The notes beneath the pieces are model-generated. The model ran no database searches. It was not told where the DNA came from and saw nothing but the letters and a program-made list of their open reading frames with translations. A stretch of DNA of 64,000 nucleotides, from contig NZ_JANHLK010000006.1 in assembly GCF_028682635.1 (NCBI RefSeq), positions 62,001 to 126,000 of the forward strand, read 5' to 3'. Positions 53,584 to 63,275 of the stretch are shown in pieces; position 1 is the first letter of the stretch; every line of letters starts with the position of its first letter. A program made the position numbers and the translations under genes. The DNA comes from Pseudomonas putida (lineage in GTDB: Bacteria > Pseudomonadota > Gammaproteobacteria > Pseudomonadales > Pseudomonadaceae).

Positions 53584-54954
53584 CTAGATACCTTCGAGCA
53601 TAGCGTCCGCCGGTGCTTCGGAACGTTGCCGCGCGGTCAGTTGGAAATACAGGTAGCCGGCGGCCATGAAGCCGAGGAAGACCACGCCGATCAAGGTGTT
53701 GAACCACGCCATCGCCACCAGGCACACCAGCGCCAGGAACAGCGCGATCCCCGGTACGATCGGATAGCCCGGCGCGCGGAAGGTGCGCTCCAGGTTCGGC
53801 TCGGTTTTACGCAGCTTGAACAGGCTCAGCATACTGATGATGTACATCACGATGGCACCGAATACCGACATGGTGATCATGGCCGCCGTCAGCGACATGC
53901 CTTGCAGGTTGACCAGGCCATCGCTGTAGATGGCCGCAATGCCGATCACCCCACCGGCCAGGATCGCCCGATGCGGGGTCTGGAAGCGCGAGAGCTTGGC
54001 CAGGCTGCGCGGCAGGTAACCGGCGCGGGCCAGGGCGAAGAACTGGCGCGAGTAGCCGAGAATGATCCCGTGGAAACTCGCCACCAGGCCAAACAGGCCG
54101 ATCCACACCAGCATGTGCATCCAGGTTGAATTGTTGCCAACCACCGCTTTCATGGCCTGGGGCAGCGGGTCGTTGATGTTGGCCAGCTGGCGCCAGTCGC
54201 CGACGCCACCGGCCATCACCATTGTGCCGATGGCCAGGAACACCAGGGTCAGGATGCCGCTGACGTAGGCCCTGGGAATCGTGCGTTTCGGGTCCTTGGC
54301 TTCCTCGGCGGCCATGGCTGCGCCTTCGATGGCGAGAAAGAACCAGATGGCGAAGGGAATGGCCGCGAAAATGCCGGGAATGGAAGCAATGGTGAATTCG
54401 CTGGAGCCAGACCAGCCATTGAGTACGAAGTTACTGAAACTGAAGCCTGGCGCGACCACGCCCATGAAGACCAGCAGTTCGGCGACTGCCAGCACGGTCA
54501 CCACCAGTTCGAAGGTGGCGGCGATGCTGACACCGAGGATATTGAGGGTCATGAACACGAAGTAGGCGCCCACCGCGGCGATTTTCGGGTCCAGTTCCGG
54601 GTATTGCACGTTGAGATAGGCGCCGATGGCCATGGCGATGGCCGGCGGCGCGAATACGAATTCGATCAGGGTGGCGATGCCGGCGATCAATCCGCCTTTT
54701 TCACCGAAGGCCCGTCGACTATAGGCAAACGGCCCGCCGGCATGGGGAATGGCCGTGGTCAATTCGGTAAAACTGAAGATGAAGCAGGTATACATCGTTG
54801 CCACCATCAATGCGGTGACGAGGAACCCCAGGGTCCCGGCGGTGCCCCAGCCATAACTCCAGCCGAAGTATTCGCCGGAGATCACCAGGCCAACGGCAAT
54901 GCCCCATAGATGCAGGGTGCCGAGTGTGGGTTTGAGCTGTGTGGAAGAAGTCAT
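53584..54954 (-). CDS. eat: Ethanolamine permease (APC family)
   Basis: 456 residues with about 12 membrane helices. Family features include LHLWGIAVGLVISGEYFGWSYGW near the N-terminus, FTELTTAIPHAGGPFAYSRRAFG, and EGAAMAAEEAKDPKRTIPRAY. It matches the Eat ethanolamine transporter of the amino acid-polyamine-organocation superfamily. The ATG at 54954 has GAGGACTT as ribosome site; the longer frame lacks one. A near-perfect sigma-54 promoter lies at 55022-55037. Its place between exaC and eutBC supports ethanolamine as substrate. Confidence 0.94.
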   Translation of the reverse strand: MTSSTQLKPTLGTLHLWGIAVGLVISGEYFGWSYGWGTAGTLGFLVTALMVATMYTCFIFSFTELTTAIPHAGGPFAYSRRAFGEKGGLIAGIATLIEFVFAPPAIAMAIGAYLNVQYPELDPKIAAVGAYFVFMTLNILGVSIAATFELVVTVLAVAELLVFMGVVAPGFSFSNFVLNGWSGSSEFTIASIPGIFAAIPFAIWFFLAIEGAAMAAEEAKDPKRTIPRAYVSGILTLVFLAIGTMVMAGGVGDWRQLANINDPLPQAMKAVVGNNSTWMHMLVWIGLFGLVASFHGIILGYSRQFFALARAGYLPRSLAKLSRFQTPHRAILAGGVIGIAAIYSDGLVNLQGMSLTAAMITMSVFGAIVMYIISMLSLFKLRKTEPNLERTFRAPGYPIVPGIALFLALVCLVAMAWFNTLIGVVFLGFMAAGYLYFQLTARQRSEAPADAMLEGI

Positions 54955-55021
54955 AAGTCCTCGCTGTTTTTTTTTGATCTTGTTGGACTTGCGTGTGTTG
55001 CGTTTGGGTGTGATACGGGCA

Positions 55022-55037
55022 GGCAAAGCCCGTGCCA
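55022..55037 (-). promoter_or_regulatory. Sigma-54 promoter upstream of eat
   Basis: Minus strand TGGCACGGGCTTTGCC matches the -24/-12 consensus TGGCACGrnnnTTGCw at every fixed base, with correct GG-to-GC spacing; only the final W differs. The expected start point is near 55011, 57 bases before the eat ATG. Confidence 0.78.
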
Positions 55038-55076
55038 GAGCGGCCAGGCCTTGAGTGTTATGTCAATGAGGGCGCC

Positions 55077-55140
55077 TTCGCCGGCAAGCCGGCTCCTACA
55101 GGTGCGGTGTGATCCCTGTAGGAGCTGGCTTGCCAGCGAA
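55077..55140. repeat. REP-type inverted repeat pair (GCCGGC/GGCTTGCC variant)
   Basis: TTCGCCGGCAAGCCGGCTCC... and ...GGAGCTGGCTTGCCAGCGAA form imperfect inverted arms in the exaC-eat gap, upstream of the eat sigma-54 promoter. Confidence 0.8.
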
Positions 55141-55165
55141 AGCCGTTACACGGTGTCGCGCCAGG

Positions 55166-56686
55166 TTAGAAGAAGCCCAGCGGATTGATGTCGTAGCTCA
55201 CCAGCAGGTTTTTGGTCTGCTGATAGTGGTCGAGCATCATCTTGTGGGTTTCACGGCCGACGCCGGACTTCTTGTACCCGCCGAACGCGGCGTGCGCCGG
55301 GTACAGGTGGTAGCAGTTGGTCCAGACACGACCGGCCTTGATGGCGCGGCCCATGCGGTAGGCACGGTTGATGTCGCGGGTCCAGAGGCCGGCACCGAGG
55401 CCGAACTCGGTGTCGTTGGCGATGGCCAGGGCTTCGGCTTCGTCCTTGAAGGTGGTGATGCTCACCACCGGGCCGAAGATTTCTTCCTGGAACACGCGCA
55501 TCTTGTTGGTGCCCTTGAGCAGGGTCGGCTGGATGTAATAACCGGAGGCCAGGTTGCCCTCGAGTTTTTCCACCTTGCCGCCGGTCAGCAGCTCGGCGCC
55601 TTCGCCCTTGGCGATTTCCAGGTACGAAAGAATCTTGTCGAACTGCTGCTCGGACGCCTGGGCGCCGACCATGGTGTCGGTGTCCAGCGGGTCGCCACGT
55701 TTGATTTGCAGGACTTTCTTCATCACGACGGCCATGAACTCGTCATAGATCGATTCCTGCACCAGTGCGCGGGACGGGCAGGTGCAGACTTCACCCTGGT
55801 TGAAGAACGCCAGCACCAGGCCTTCGGCGGCTTTTTCGATGAAGGACGGTTCGGCCTTCATGATGTCTTCGAAGAAGATGTTCGGCGACTTGCCACCCAG
55901 CTCCACGGTGGACGGAATGATGTTTTCGGCGGCGCATTTCATGATGTGCGAGCCGACCGGGGTCGATCCGGTGAAAGCGATCTTGGCGATGCGCTTGCTG
56001 GTGGCGAGGGCTTCGCCGGCTTCTTTGCCGTAACCCTGGACAATGTTCAGCACGCCCGGTGGCAGCAGGTCGCCGATCAGCTCGACCAGTACGGTGATGC
56101 CCAGAGGGGTTTGCTCGGCAGGCTTGAGCACCACGCAGTTACCGGCGGCCAGGGCCGGGGCGAGTTTCCAGGCGGCCATCAGGATCGGGAAGTTCCACGG
56201 AATGATCTGCCCGACTACGCCCAGGGGTTCATGGATGTGATAGGCCACGGTGTTGCCGTCGATTTCGGCAGCGCTGCCTTCCTGGGCGCGGATGCAGCCG
56301 GCGAAGTAGCGGAAATGGTCGGCAGCCAGCGGGATGTCGGCATTGAGGGTTTCGCGCACGGCCTTGCCGTTGTCCCAGGATTCGGTGATCGCCAGCAGTT
56401 CCAGGTTCTGTTCGATGCGGTCGGCGATTTTCAGCAGCACCAGCGAGCGTGCCTGGGCGGACGTGGCGCCCCAGGCATCGGCGGCCGCGTGGGCAGCGTC
56501 CAGGGCCTTGTCGATGTCTTCGGCCGTGGAGCGTGGGAATTCGGCAATGGGTTGGCCATTCACTGGCGAGGTATTGGTGAAGTACTGACCTTTGACAGGC
56601 GCGACGAACTCGCCGCCGATGTAGTTACCGTATTTGGCTTTGAACGAAACGATAGCGCCTTCAGTACCGGGGTGAGCGTAACGCAT
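55166..56686 (-). CDS. exaC: Acetaldehyde dehydrogenase ExaC
   Basis: 506 residues, the exact ExaC/AldB length. Features: [21 protein letters not shown] (NAD site), [23 protein letters not shown] with the general-base Glu, and [12 protein letters not shown] with the catalytic Cys. It oxidises the acetaldehyde released by EutBC to acetate. AAGGAGAAAAC serves as ribosome site. It is first of the exaC-eat-eutB-eutC series and has its own sigma-54 promoter at 56752-56767, divergent from the activator gene. Confidence 0.95.
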   Translation of the reverse strand: MRYAHPGTEGAIVSFKAKYGNYIGGEFVAPVKGQYFTNTSPVNGQPIAEFPRSTAEDIDKALDAAHAAADAWGATSAQARSLVLLKIADRIEQNLELLAITESWDNGKAVRETLNADIPLAADHFRYFAGCIRAQEGSAAEIDGNTVAYHIHEPLGVVGQIIPWNFPILMAAWKLAPALAAGNCVVLKPAEQTPLGITVLVELIGDLLPPGVLNIVQGYGKEAGEALATSKRIAKIAFTGSTPVGSHIMKCAAENIIPSTVELGGKSPNIFFEDIMKAEPSFIEKAAEGLVLAFFNQGEVCTCPSRALVQESIYDEFMAVVMKKVLQIKRGDPLDTDTMVGAQASEQQFDKILSYLEIAKGEGAELLTGGKVEKLEGNLASGYYIQPTLLKGTNKMRVFQEEIFGPVVSITTFKDEAEALAIANDTEFGLGAGLWTRDINRAYRMGRAIKAGRVWTNCYHLYPAHAAFGGYKKSGVGRETHKMMLDHYQQTKNLLVSYDINPLGFF

Positions 56687-56751
56687 GATGTTTTCTCCTT
56701 GGTTCTTGTGCTTATAAGGAAGACGCGCGTGTGCGCTTGCTTTAAGCGTAG

Positions 56752-56767
56752 AGCAAGGGTCGGGCCA
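56752..56767 (-). promoter_or_regulatory. Sigma-54 promoter upstream of exaC
   Basis: Minus strand TGGCCCGACCCTTGCT matches TGGCACGrnnnTTGCw with a single change (A to C) and correct spacing. The expected start point is near 56740, about 54 bases before the exaC ATG. Confidence 0.78.
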
Positions 56768-56830
56768 CTGCCTTGCAGGTCATGTAAATCAAGGCCTTGC
56801 GCGGTTTTTGTCGGACGGGCGGAGAGTGCT

Positions 56831-56848
56831 TGTGACGCTTTCGGTACA
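56831..56848. promoter_or_regulatory. Candidate activator binding site 1 (TGT-N12-ACA)
   Basis: TGTGACGCTTTCGGTACA. It lies about 64 bases upstream of the exaC sigma-54 promoter, on the side where an enhancer-binding protein should act. Confidence 0.5.
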
Positions 56849-56863
56849 GTGCTCGTGACACTT

Positions 56864-56881
56864 TGTACCGTTTCTGGCACA
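56864..56881. promoter_or_regulatory. Candidate activator binding site 2 (TGT-N12-ACA)
   Basis: TGTACCGTTTCTGGCACA, with the same TGT-N12-ACA plan as site 1 and 33 bases (three helical turns) from it. Confidence 0.5.
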
Positions 56882-56987
56882 GGCTGTGACTGGCCGGTCT
56901 CGCCAGCATTGCAATGCTGGCCCGGCTGGAGGATGCTCGGCATCACCGCATGCACGGGTCGCCGAGCCCCGGGGAGCATAATAAGAA

Positions 56988-58910
56988 ATGCACGACAACC
57001 ATTTGAGTCGCCATGCCCAGCAGGTATTGACCGTCGCCCAGGGCAAGGCCCACCTGCAGGGGCCGGGCAGCGACCCGTCCATCGCCCGTTCCTGGCTGCG
57101 GTGCCTGGAGGACTATCATCTCGACCCCGCCCTGACCATGGCGCCGACGGTGCTGGAACATGGCCGCGTCCTGGAAAGCCGCGAGCGCTTGCAGCAGGTG
57201 CTGCACATCGCCGGTAATGAAATGACCAGCCTTCATCAGCAACTCTCCGGTGCCGGCCACGCTGTGCTGTTGACCGATGCTCGCGGGGTGATCCTCAATT
57301 GCGTGACGGCACCGGCCGAACGCAAGATTTTCGAGCGTGCCGGTCTCTGGCTGGGCGCCGACTGGAGCGAGGCCTGTGAAGGCACCAACGGCATCGGCAC
57401 CTGCCTGGTGGAGCGCCAGTCGCTGACCATTCACCAAGATGAGCATTTCCGCGGGCGACACACCGGCCTGACCTGTTCGGCAAGCCCGGTATTCGATCCG
57501 CACGGCGAGCTGTTGGCGGTTCTCGACGTGTCCTCTGCCCGGCACGAGGTCTCGCGGCAAAGTCAGTTTCACACCATGGCCCTGGTCAATCTTTCGGCGA
57601 AGATGATCGAGAGCTGCTATTTCCTGCGTTGTTTCGACAATCAATGGCTGCTGCGTTTTCATCTGCAGGCCGAGTCCGTCGGTTTGTTCAGCGAAGGGCT
57701 GCTGGCGTTCGACGGTGAAGGGCGGATCTGCGCGGTCAATCAGAGCGCACTGAACCTGCTGGGGCATATCCGTGGCGGCTTGCTGGGCAAGCCGGTGGAG
57801 GCGTTTTTCGACTGCTCGCTGGACGAACTGCTCGGCCGCGCGAGCGTCAACGCCAGCGCCAGCTGGCCACTGCGCACCCGTGACGGACGCAACCTGTTCG
57901 CCGTGTTGCGCGGGCAGTCGCGTAAAGCGCCGGTAACGCCGGTGCCGCTGGTGCCAGGCCCGGTGGTGGAAGAGCGCTCGCGCCTGTCGGGCATTTGCCT
58001 CGGCGATCCAACGTTGCAGGCGGATTTCCGCAAGGCCCTGCGCGTATACGAGCGGGACGTCCCTTTGCTGATCAACGGCGAAACCGGTTCGGGCAAAGAA
58101 GCCTTCGCCAAGGCCGTCCACCAGGCCAGCCAGCGAGCGGAAAAAGCCTTCGTCGCCCTCAACTGTGCGGCCATCCCCGAAAGCCTGATCGAGAGTGAGC
58201 TGTTCGGCTATCGCGGCGGCAGCTTCACCGGTGCGCGCAAGGAGGGCATGCGCGGCAAGCTGCAGCAGGCCGATGGCGGGACCTTGTTCCTCGACGAAAT
58301 CGGCGACATGCCGCTGGCCATGCAGACCCGTTTGTTGCGCGTGCTGGAAGATCGGCAAGTGGTGCCAATCGGTGGCGAGCCGGAATCAGTCAACGTGCGG
58401 ATCATCAGTGCCACGCACCGCAATCTGCTGGAGCGGGTGCAGGACGGCGGTTTTCGCGAGGATCTTTATTATCGGCTCAATGGGCTCGAAGTCGCGTTGC
58501 CGGCGTTGCGCGAGCGCAGTGACAAAGCGCAGTTGCTCGACTTCCTGCTGGCCGAAGAGGCGCGCGGGGAAACCGTGCTGATCGACGGGCCGGCGCGCGA
58601 GGCGTTGTTGGGATTCGCCTGGCCGGGCAACGTGCGGCAGATGCGCAATGTGTTGCGTACGTTGGCGGCGTTGTGTGACGGCGGACGGATCGGGCTGGAG
58701 GATCTGCCGGCGATGATTCGTCAGGCGCAGCCGGTGGTCGTGCCAAAAATTGAAGAGCCTTGCGAACATCCGCTGGAAGATGCCGAGCGGCTGGCGCTGT
58801 TGAATGCGCTGGAGCATACGCGCTGGCATATGACGAATACGGCTGAGCTGTTGGGGCTCAGCCGCAATACGCTCTACAGGAAGCTACGCAAGCACGGGAT
58901 CTCCCGTTAG
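56988..58910 (+). CDS. eatR: Sigma-54 dependent activator, EatR/AcoR type
   Basis: 640 residues. N-terminal GAF domain (about 75-210; ACEGTNGIGTCLVERQ), a PAS-like domain (about 230-300), an AAA+ core with Walker A GETGSGKE, the sigma-54 contact loop as GSFTGA (usual GAFTGA), Walker B GGTLFLDEIGDM, and a C-terminal Fis-type helix-turn-helix (NTAELLGLSRNTLYRKLRKHG). It should activate exaC and eat with RpoN in response to ethanolamine, as EatR does in P. aeruginosa. It is divergent from exaC. The ribosome site GGGGAG lies about a dozen bases upstream. Confidence 0.93.
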   Translation: MHDNHLSRHAQQVLTVAQGKAHLQGPGSDPSIARSWLRCLEDYHLDPALTMAPTVLEHGRVLESRERLQQVLHIAGNEMTSLHQQLSGAGHAVLLTDARGVILNCVTAPAERKIFERAGLWLGADWSEACEGTNGIGTCLVERQSLTIHQDEHFRGRHTGLTCSASPVFDPHGELLAVLDVSSARHEVSRQSQFHTMALVNLSAKMIESCYFLRCFDNQWLLRFHLQAESVGLFSEGLLAFDGEGRICAVNQSALNLLGHIRGGLLGKPVEAFFDCSLDELLGRASVNASASWPLRTRDGRNLFAVLRGQSRKAPVTPVPLVPGPVVEERSRLSGICLGDPTLQADFRKALRVYERDVPLLINGETGSGKEAFAKAVHQASQRAEKAFVALNCAAIPESLIESELFGYRGGSFTGARKEGMRGKLQQADGGTLFLDEIGDMPLAMQTRLLRVLEDRQVVPIGGEPESVNVRIISATHRNLLERVQDGGFREDLYYRLNGLEVALPALRERSDKAQLLDFLLAEEARGETVLIDGPAREALLGFAWPGNVRQMRNVLRTLAALCDGGRIGLEDLPAMIRQAQPVVVPKIEEPCEHPLEDAERLALLNALEHTRWHMTNTAELLGLSRNTLYRKLRKHGISR

Positions 58911-58946
58911 GGAGTGGGTGTTTGAGTGAACCTGAACAACTGTGGC

Positions 58947-60071
58947 TCAACGAAAAAATGTATCCGGGAAGTCATCGAATAGAGTTTCATCAAACTCCAT
59001 GGTCTTCTGATATTGCCGTAGTTGCTTTAGCCATGATTTCAGGACTTTAGGATCCTTGAGCTGTTCATGCAGAACACTTAGCTCTTCGAGGTCAGTGTTC
59101 AACATGTCGAGTTGGTGTTGATAGATGTCAGGCAGGTTCTGAACGGATAGCTCATCGAATGGCTCGAGATTGAATTGTTGCCTGAAAGACAGTTCAAGGT
59201 TGAGCACTTCCAGTTCCAACTCATCCAGTTGCTCGGTCAGGACCTGGTTGTAGTGCTTGAGTCGATCAGCAGACAGAGTTTCAAGAGTGCTCGCATTGAT
59301 GTGCTCCATTTCCAACTGCAGTTGCAGCAGTTCGAGCAAGTTCCGTTCGCTATATGCCTGGTTGACGCGCTGCATCAGAGATGTCTTTCGTTTGCGCTCG
59401 TCCGGATCGGTTTCCCGGTCGGGGTGCAGGGCACTGGCCAGTTTGCGGTAAACCTCGCGAATAGATTGACTGACTTGGGCAGCCTCTTCTTTCAGGCGCT
59501 GCTGGCGTGCGTTTTTTTTACCCGGTTTTTGCTGCTGTGCGGTGTGTTCAGCTTGCTGCTGTTCAAGAATTTTTTGCGCAATGTCTTCAGGGGACTGCAA
59601 GTCGACATCATCGTCCAACTCAACACCGAATATGTCTTTCAGGCCGAGTTTGAATAATTCGTCTCCTTCACGCTCATCTGCGTCAAAGTCACCGCCGCTA
59701 TGCTTGTTGTACAGCGCTTTCAAAGCGGCTTCCTGCTCCTCATTACAGCCGCGATCGATCAATGAGTAAGCTTGGTCAAGGATTTCCTGAACCAAGGTCC
59801 GGCGATCGACTTTCGAGAGCTTGATCCGTTCGCTGAGATGATCCAGGGCATGCACAAGCTCAACATTGCATTGATGAAATTGCTCGAGCCGGGGGGCGAA
59901 CTCGAGATGCCAACGTTCGATATACAGGGGAGTAGCGGATTGCCATTCCTGAAGCACCAGGCGTTGTTTTTCGATCTTCTTGATGAGCCCGTTGAATTTC
60001 CGCTGTCCAGCGGAAAGTTTTTTCGTGCCTGAGGCAGGTGCGATGTTGATCTGGGAAGTGTTGTTCTTCAC
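58947..60071 (-). CDS. J-domain protein, coiled-coil rich
   Basis: 374 residues. The segment VSQSIREVYRKLASALHPDRE...KTSLMQRVNQAYSERNLLELLQLQLE is a J domain with the HPD motif that stimulates DnaK ATPase; charged helical regions surround it (residues about 20-140 and 270-360), probably coiled coils. The start is taken as GTG at 60071 because GGAG lies eight bases upstream; a longer frame to 60152 has only a TTG and no ribosome site. Base composition is lower in GC than its neighbours. The client is unknown. It converges on eatR with a 36-base gap. Confidence 0.82.
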   Translation of the reverse strand: MKNNTSQINIAPASGTKKLSAGQRKFNGLIKKIEKQRLVLQEWQSATPLYIERWHLEFAPRLEQFHQCNVELVHALDHLSERIKLSKVDRRTLVQEILDQAYSLIDRGCNEEQEAALKALYNKHSGGDFDADEREGDELFKLGLKDIFGVELDDDVDLQSPEDIAQKILEQQQAEHTAQQQKPGKKNARQQRLKEEAAQVSQSIREVYRKLASALHPDRETDPDERKRKTSLMQRVNQAYSERNLLELLQLQLEMEHINASTLETLSADRLKHYNQVLTEQLDELELEVLNLELSFRQQFNLEPFDELSVQNLPDIYQHQLDMLNTDLEELSVLHEQLKDPKVLKSWLKQLRQYQKTMEFDETLFDDFPDTFFR

Positions 60072-60265
60072 GGACTGCTCCAAGTGAACGTTCAAGGGAT
60101 GAGCGGCATTATCAAGGTAAATCCAGCCTGGAACAGCGCATTCTGATGCCAAGTGTTTTCGGATGATGCAATAGTGTAGAGGGAAGCAGCATGGGTCAGC
60201 TCAAACACAAGGTGCGATTTTCCCCTCCCTAAGCTAACCTGCGGCCATGTTTTACGAGGTCGACT

Positions 60266-61615
60266 ATGCACATTCATATTCTGGGTATCTGCGGCACTTT
60301 CATGGGTTCGATGGCGGTCCTGGCCAAAGAGCTCGGCCATCACGTGACCGGCTCCGATGCCAACGTCTACCCGCCGATGAGCACTCAGCTCGAGGCTCAG
60401 GGCATTGAGTTGACCCAGGGCTACGACCCGGCGCAACTGGACCCGGCCCCCGATCTGGTGGTCATCGGCAACGCCATGTCGCGCGGCAACCCGGCGGTCG
60501 AATACGTGCTGAACAAAGGCCTGCCTTACGTTTCCGGCCCGCAATGGCTGGCCGACCATGTGCTGCAAGGCCGCTGGGTACTGGCGGTCGCCGGTACGCA
60601 CGGCAAGACCACCACCAGCAGCATGCTCGCCTGGGTGCTGGAGCACGCGGGCATGAGCCCGGGCTTCCTGATCGGCGGTGTACCGCAGAACTTCTCGGTA
60701 TCGGCGCGCCTGGGTGACACACCGTTTTTCGTGATCGAAGCCGACGAGTACGACAGCGCGTTCTTCGACAAACGCTCCAAGTTCGTTCACTACCGTCCGC
60801 GCACGGCGATCCTGAACAACCTGGAGTTCGACCACGCCGATATCTTCCCGGATCTGCCGGCCATCGAGCGACAGTTCCACCATCTGGTGCGAACCATCCC
60901 GAGCGAAGGCCTGGTGATTCATCCGACTACCGAACCGGCCTTGCTGCGCGTGATCGAGATGGGTTGCTGGACCCCGGTGCAAACCACCGGTGCCGGCGGG
61001 CAGTGGCAGGTCAAGCTGCTCAGTGAGGATGGCTCGAAGTTCGAAGTGATGTTCGAAGGCGTCGCTCAAGGCGTGGTCGATTGGGACATGACCGGCCAGC
61101 ATAACGTGGCCAATGCATTGGCCACCTTGGCTGCCGCGCGCCATGTTGGCGTGGTTCCGGCCATGGGCATCGCCGCATTGAGCGCCTTCAAAAGCGTGAA
61201 GCGACGCATGGAAAAAGTCGCAGAGGTGCGCGGCATCACCATCTACGATGACTTCGCTCACCACCCGACGGCCATCGCCACCACACTCGACGGCCTGCGC
61301 AAGCGCATTGGCGATGCGCCGTTGATTGCGATCATCGAACCGCGCTCCAACTCCATGAAGCTGGGCGCGCACCGTGACGGCTTGCCGGAGAGCGTGGTCG
61401 ATGCCGACCAGGTGATCTGGTATGCACCGGCCAATCTCGGCTGGGATCTGGCCGGCACCGCGGCGCTGTGCACGGTACCGTCGATTGTCAGCGACTCGCT
61501 GGAAGGCATCATCGAGCGGGTCAAGAGCCAGGCCCAGCCGGGCACCCACGTGGTGATCATGAGCAACGGCGGCTTCGGCGGCCTGCACGGCAAGCTGGCC
61601 GAGGCGCTCAAATGA
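60266..61615 (+). CDS. mpl: UDP-N-acetylmuramate:L-Ala-gamma-D-Glu-meso-Dap ligase
   Basis: 449 residues of a Mur ligase. [15 protein letters not shown] opens the UDP-binding domain, [15 protein letters not shown] is the ATP-binding loop, [16 protein letters not shown] the central motif, and [11 protein letters not shown] is the Mpl hallmark. It reattaches the recycled murein tripeptide to UDP-MurNAc. Its stop overlaps the ubiX start (ATGA). Confidence 0.97.
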   Translation: MHIHILGICGTFMGSMAVLAKELGHHVTGSDANVYPPMSTQLEAQGIELTQGYDPAQLDPAPDLVVIGNAMSRGNPAVEYVLNKGLPYVSGPQWLADHVLQGRWVLAVAGTHGKTTTSSMLAWVLEHAGMSPGFLIGGVPQNFSVSARLGDTPFFVIEADEYDSAFFDKRSKFVHYRPRTAILNNLEFDHADIFPDLPAIERQFHHLVRTIPSEGLVIHPTTEPALLRVIEMGCWTPVQTTGAGGQWQVKLLSEDGSKFEVMFEGVAQGVVDWDMTGQHNVANALATLAAARHVGVVPAMGIAALSAFKSVKRRMEKVAEVRGITIYDDFAHHPTAIATTLDGLRKRIGDAPLIAIIEPRSNSMKLGAHRDGLPESVVDADQVIWYAPANLGWDLAGTAALCTVPSIVSDSLEGIIERVKSQAQPGTHVVIMSNGGFGGLHGKLAEALK

Positions 61616-62244
61616 GTAACGGTCCGGACCGCATCACGCTGGCGATGACGGGCGCTTCCGGCGCCCAGTATGGCTTGCGCCTGCTCGATTGCCTGGTGCG
61701 CGAAGAGCGCGAAGTGCACTTCCTGATTTCCAAGGCCGCGCAACTGGTGATGGCCACCGAAACAGACGTCACGCTACCGGCCAAGCCACAGATGATGCAG
61801 GCCTTCCTCACCGAATACACCGGTGCTGCCGCTGGGCAGATTCGGGTCTACGGCAAGGAAGACTGGATGTCGCCGGTGGCCTCGGGCTCCGGTGCGCCGG
61901 CGGCGATGGTGGTGGTGCCGTGCTCCACCGGGACCCTGTCGGCCATCGCGACGGGAGCGTGCAACAACCTGATCGAACGCGCCGCCGATGTCACGCTCAA
62001 GGAGCGCCGGCAGCTGATCCTGGTGCCCCGTGAAGCGCCATATTCGAGCATTCACCTGGAGCACATGCTCAAGTTGTCGAACATGGGCGTGACGATTTTG
62101 CCGGCCTCGCCGGGTTTCTACCATCAGCCACAAACCATCGACGACCTGATCGATTTCGTCGTGGCGCGGATCCTCAATCTGCTGAACATTCCCCAGGACA
62201 TGCTGCCGCGTTGGGGCGAATACCATCTGACCAGCGATGAGTAA
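61612..62244 (+). CDS. ubiX: Flavin prenyltransferase UbiX
   Basis: 210 residues with [20 protein letters not shown] at the flavin-binding start, [33 protein letters not shown] and [18 protein letters not shown]. It makes prenylated FMN for the UbiD decarboxylase in ubiquinone synthesis. The ATG overlaps the mpl stop; upstream in-frame codons belong to mpl. Its own stop overlaps the following lipoprotein gene by eight bases. Confidence 0.97.
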   Translation: MSNGPDRITLAMTGASGAQYGLRLLDCLVREEREVHFLISKAAQLVMATETDVTLPAKPQMMQAFLTEYTGAAAGQIRVYGKEDWMSPVASGSGAPAAMVVVPCSTGTLSAIATGACNNLIERAADVTLKERRQLILVPREAPYSSIHLEHMLKLSNMGVTILPASPGFYHQPQTIDDLIDFVVARILNLLNIPQDMLPRWGEYHLTSDE

Positions 62245-62521
62245 GTGGTTGCTGATAGTGCTGGCGTTACAGCTGGCGGGATGTGCGACGGCGCGTACGC
62301 TGGATGCGGCCAAGCCAGGCGCGCCAGTGGTGTACTCCGGGACGCGGCTGGATTTGTATGCGCTCAATGGCGGTTGTTGCGCGATGGACCGCTTCGGCGC
62401 CGAGGCACCGAGCTATCCGGGTGTTGATCTGCCGGCCAGTGCGCTGTTGGATACGCTGCTGTTACCGTTGTCGTTGCTGACGGTGATCGGCGTGAGTTTC
62501 CAGGCAACCGGCGGATTGTAA
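62237..62521 (+). CDS. YceK/YidQ-family lipoprotein
   Basis: 94 residues. The signal [16 protein letters not shown] ends in a lipobox (LAG-Cys). The mature part [17 protein letters not shown]...[17 protein letters not shown] matches the short YceK/YidQ (DUF1375) lipoprotein family, with a C-terminal hydrophobic stretch. Function unknown. Translation is probably coupled to ubiX by the eight-base overlap. A REP pair follows. Confidence 0.85.
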   Translation: MSKWLLIVLALQLAGCATARTLDAAKPGAPVVYSGTRLDLYALNGGCCAMDRFGAEAPSYPGVDLPASALLDTLLLPLSLLTVIGVSFQATGGL

Positions 62522-62525
62522 AAAC

Positions 62526-62603
62526 AAAAGATCGCAGCCTTCGGCAGCTCCTACATTGGGAAGGTGTACACCCTGTAGGAGCTGCCGAAGGCTGCGATCT
62601 TTT
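62526..62603. repeat. REP-type inverted repeat pair
   Basis: AAAAGATCGCAGCCTTCGG... and ...CCGAAGGCTGCGATCTTTT flank about 20 unique bases between the convergent YceK-type and NAD(P)-binding genes. Confidence 0.88.
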
Positions 62604-62606
62604 GAT

Positions 62607-63248
62607 CTATTTGCCCAGCTTCCTCAACTCATCCGACTCGACAATCCGCACCCCATCCTGCTCCTCCAGGGCGAGGCGCCACATCGCGCGGGCCAGCTGA
62701 CAGGCTTCTATGCCTCGGTACTTGCCGGGAATCAGTTTCGACAAGGGCCCGGCGAACTGCTCGCCCAGGCGTGGCTGGGTGCGTTCGCCCAACAGCAACG
62801 AAGGACGGCAGATGGTCAACTGCGGCCAGTCCTGCGCGCGCAAGGCATACTCCATTTCGCCTTTGACCCGGTTGTAGAAAATCGAGGACCTGCGATCGGC
62901 GCCCAGGGCGCTGATCACGATCAGGTGTCGTGCACCCATCTCCCGGGCACGCTTGGCGAACGCCACCACCATGTCCAGGTCCACCGCGCGAAACGCCTGC
63001 TCAGAGCCGGCCTGTTTGATGGTGGTGCCCAGGCAGCAGTAGGCGATGTCGACGCGGCCGTTCAATTGCGGCAGGAACTCAGTGGGGTCGCCTACCGGGT
63101 TCTCCAGGTGCGGATGTTCGGCCAGTGGTCGGCGCGAGGGGGCCAATACTCGCGATATCGTTGGCTCGTTGAGCAAGCGATCGAGTAAGTGTTCACCGGT
63201 CAAACCAGTGGCTCCGGCAAGCAACACGTGCTGAGGCGTCAAGTACAT
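62607..63248 (-). CDS. NAD(P)-binding oxidoreductase, atypical short-chain type
   Basis: 213 residues. [19 protein letters not shown] is the dinucleotide-binding loop (GxxGxxG), followed by [50 protein letters not shown], typical of atypical SDRs close to HTATIP2/TIP30. The YxxxK-like pair appears as YNRVKGEME. The substrate is unknown. The next gene upstream on the same strand ends 27 bases before its start. Confidence 0.83.
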   Translation of the reverse strand: MYLTPQHVLLAGATGLTGEHLLDRLLNEPTISRVLAPSRRPLAEHPHLENPVGDPTEFLPQLNGRVDIAYCCLGTTIKQAGSEQAFRAVDLDMVVAFAKRAREMGARHLIVISALGADRRSSIFYNRVKGEMEYALRAQDWPQLTICRPSLLLGERTQPRLGEQFAGPLSKLIPGKYRGIEACQLARAMWRLALEEQDGVRIVESDELRKLGK

Positions 63249-63275
63249 AATGTTTCTCCCTTGATACAGTTCAGC

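Larger units (their letters stand above)
56687..56987. other. Divergent control region between exaC and eatR
   Basis: 301 bases without a gene. It contains the exaC sigma-54 promoter (56752-56767), two TGT-N12-ACA candidate activator sites (56831-56848 and 56864-56881, 33 bases apart), and the perfect palindrome CCAGCATTGCAATGCTGG at 56903-56920. No sigma-70 promoter for eatR could be assigned. Confidence 0.7.

Noticed and set aside
56943..58358. 471-codon frame antisense to eatR
   Set aside because: Shadow of the activator gene; no domain.
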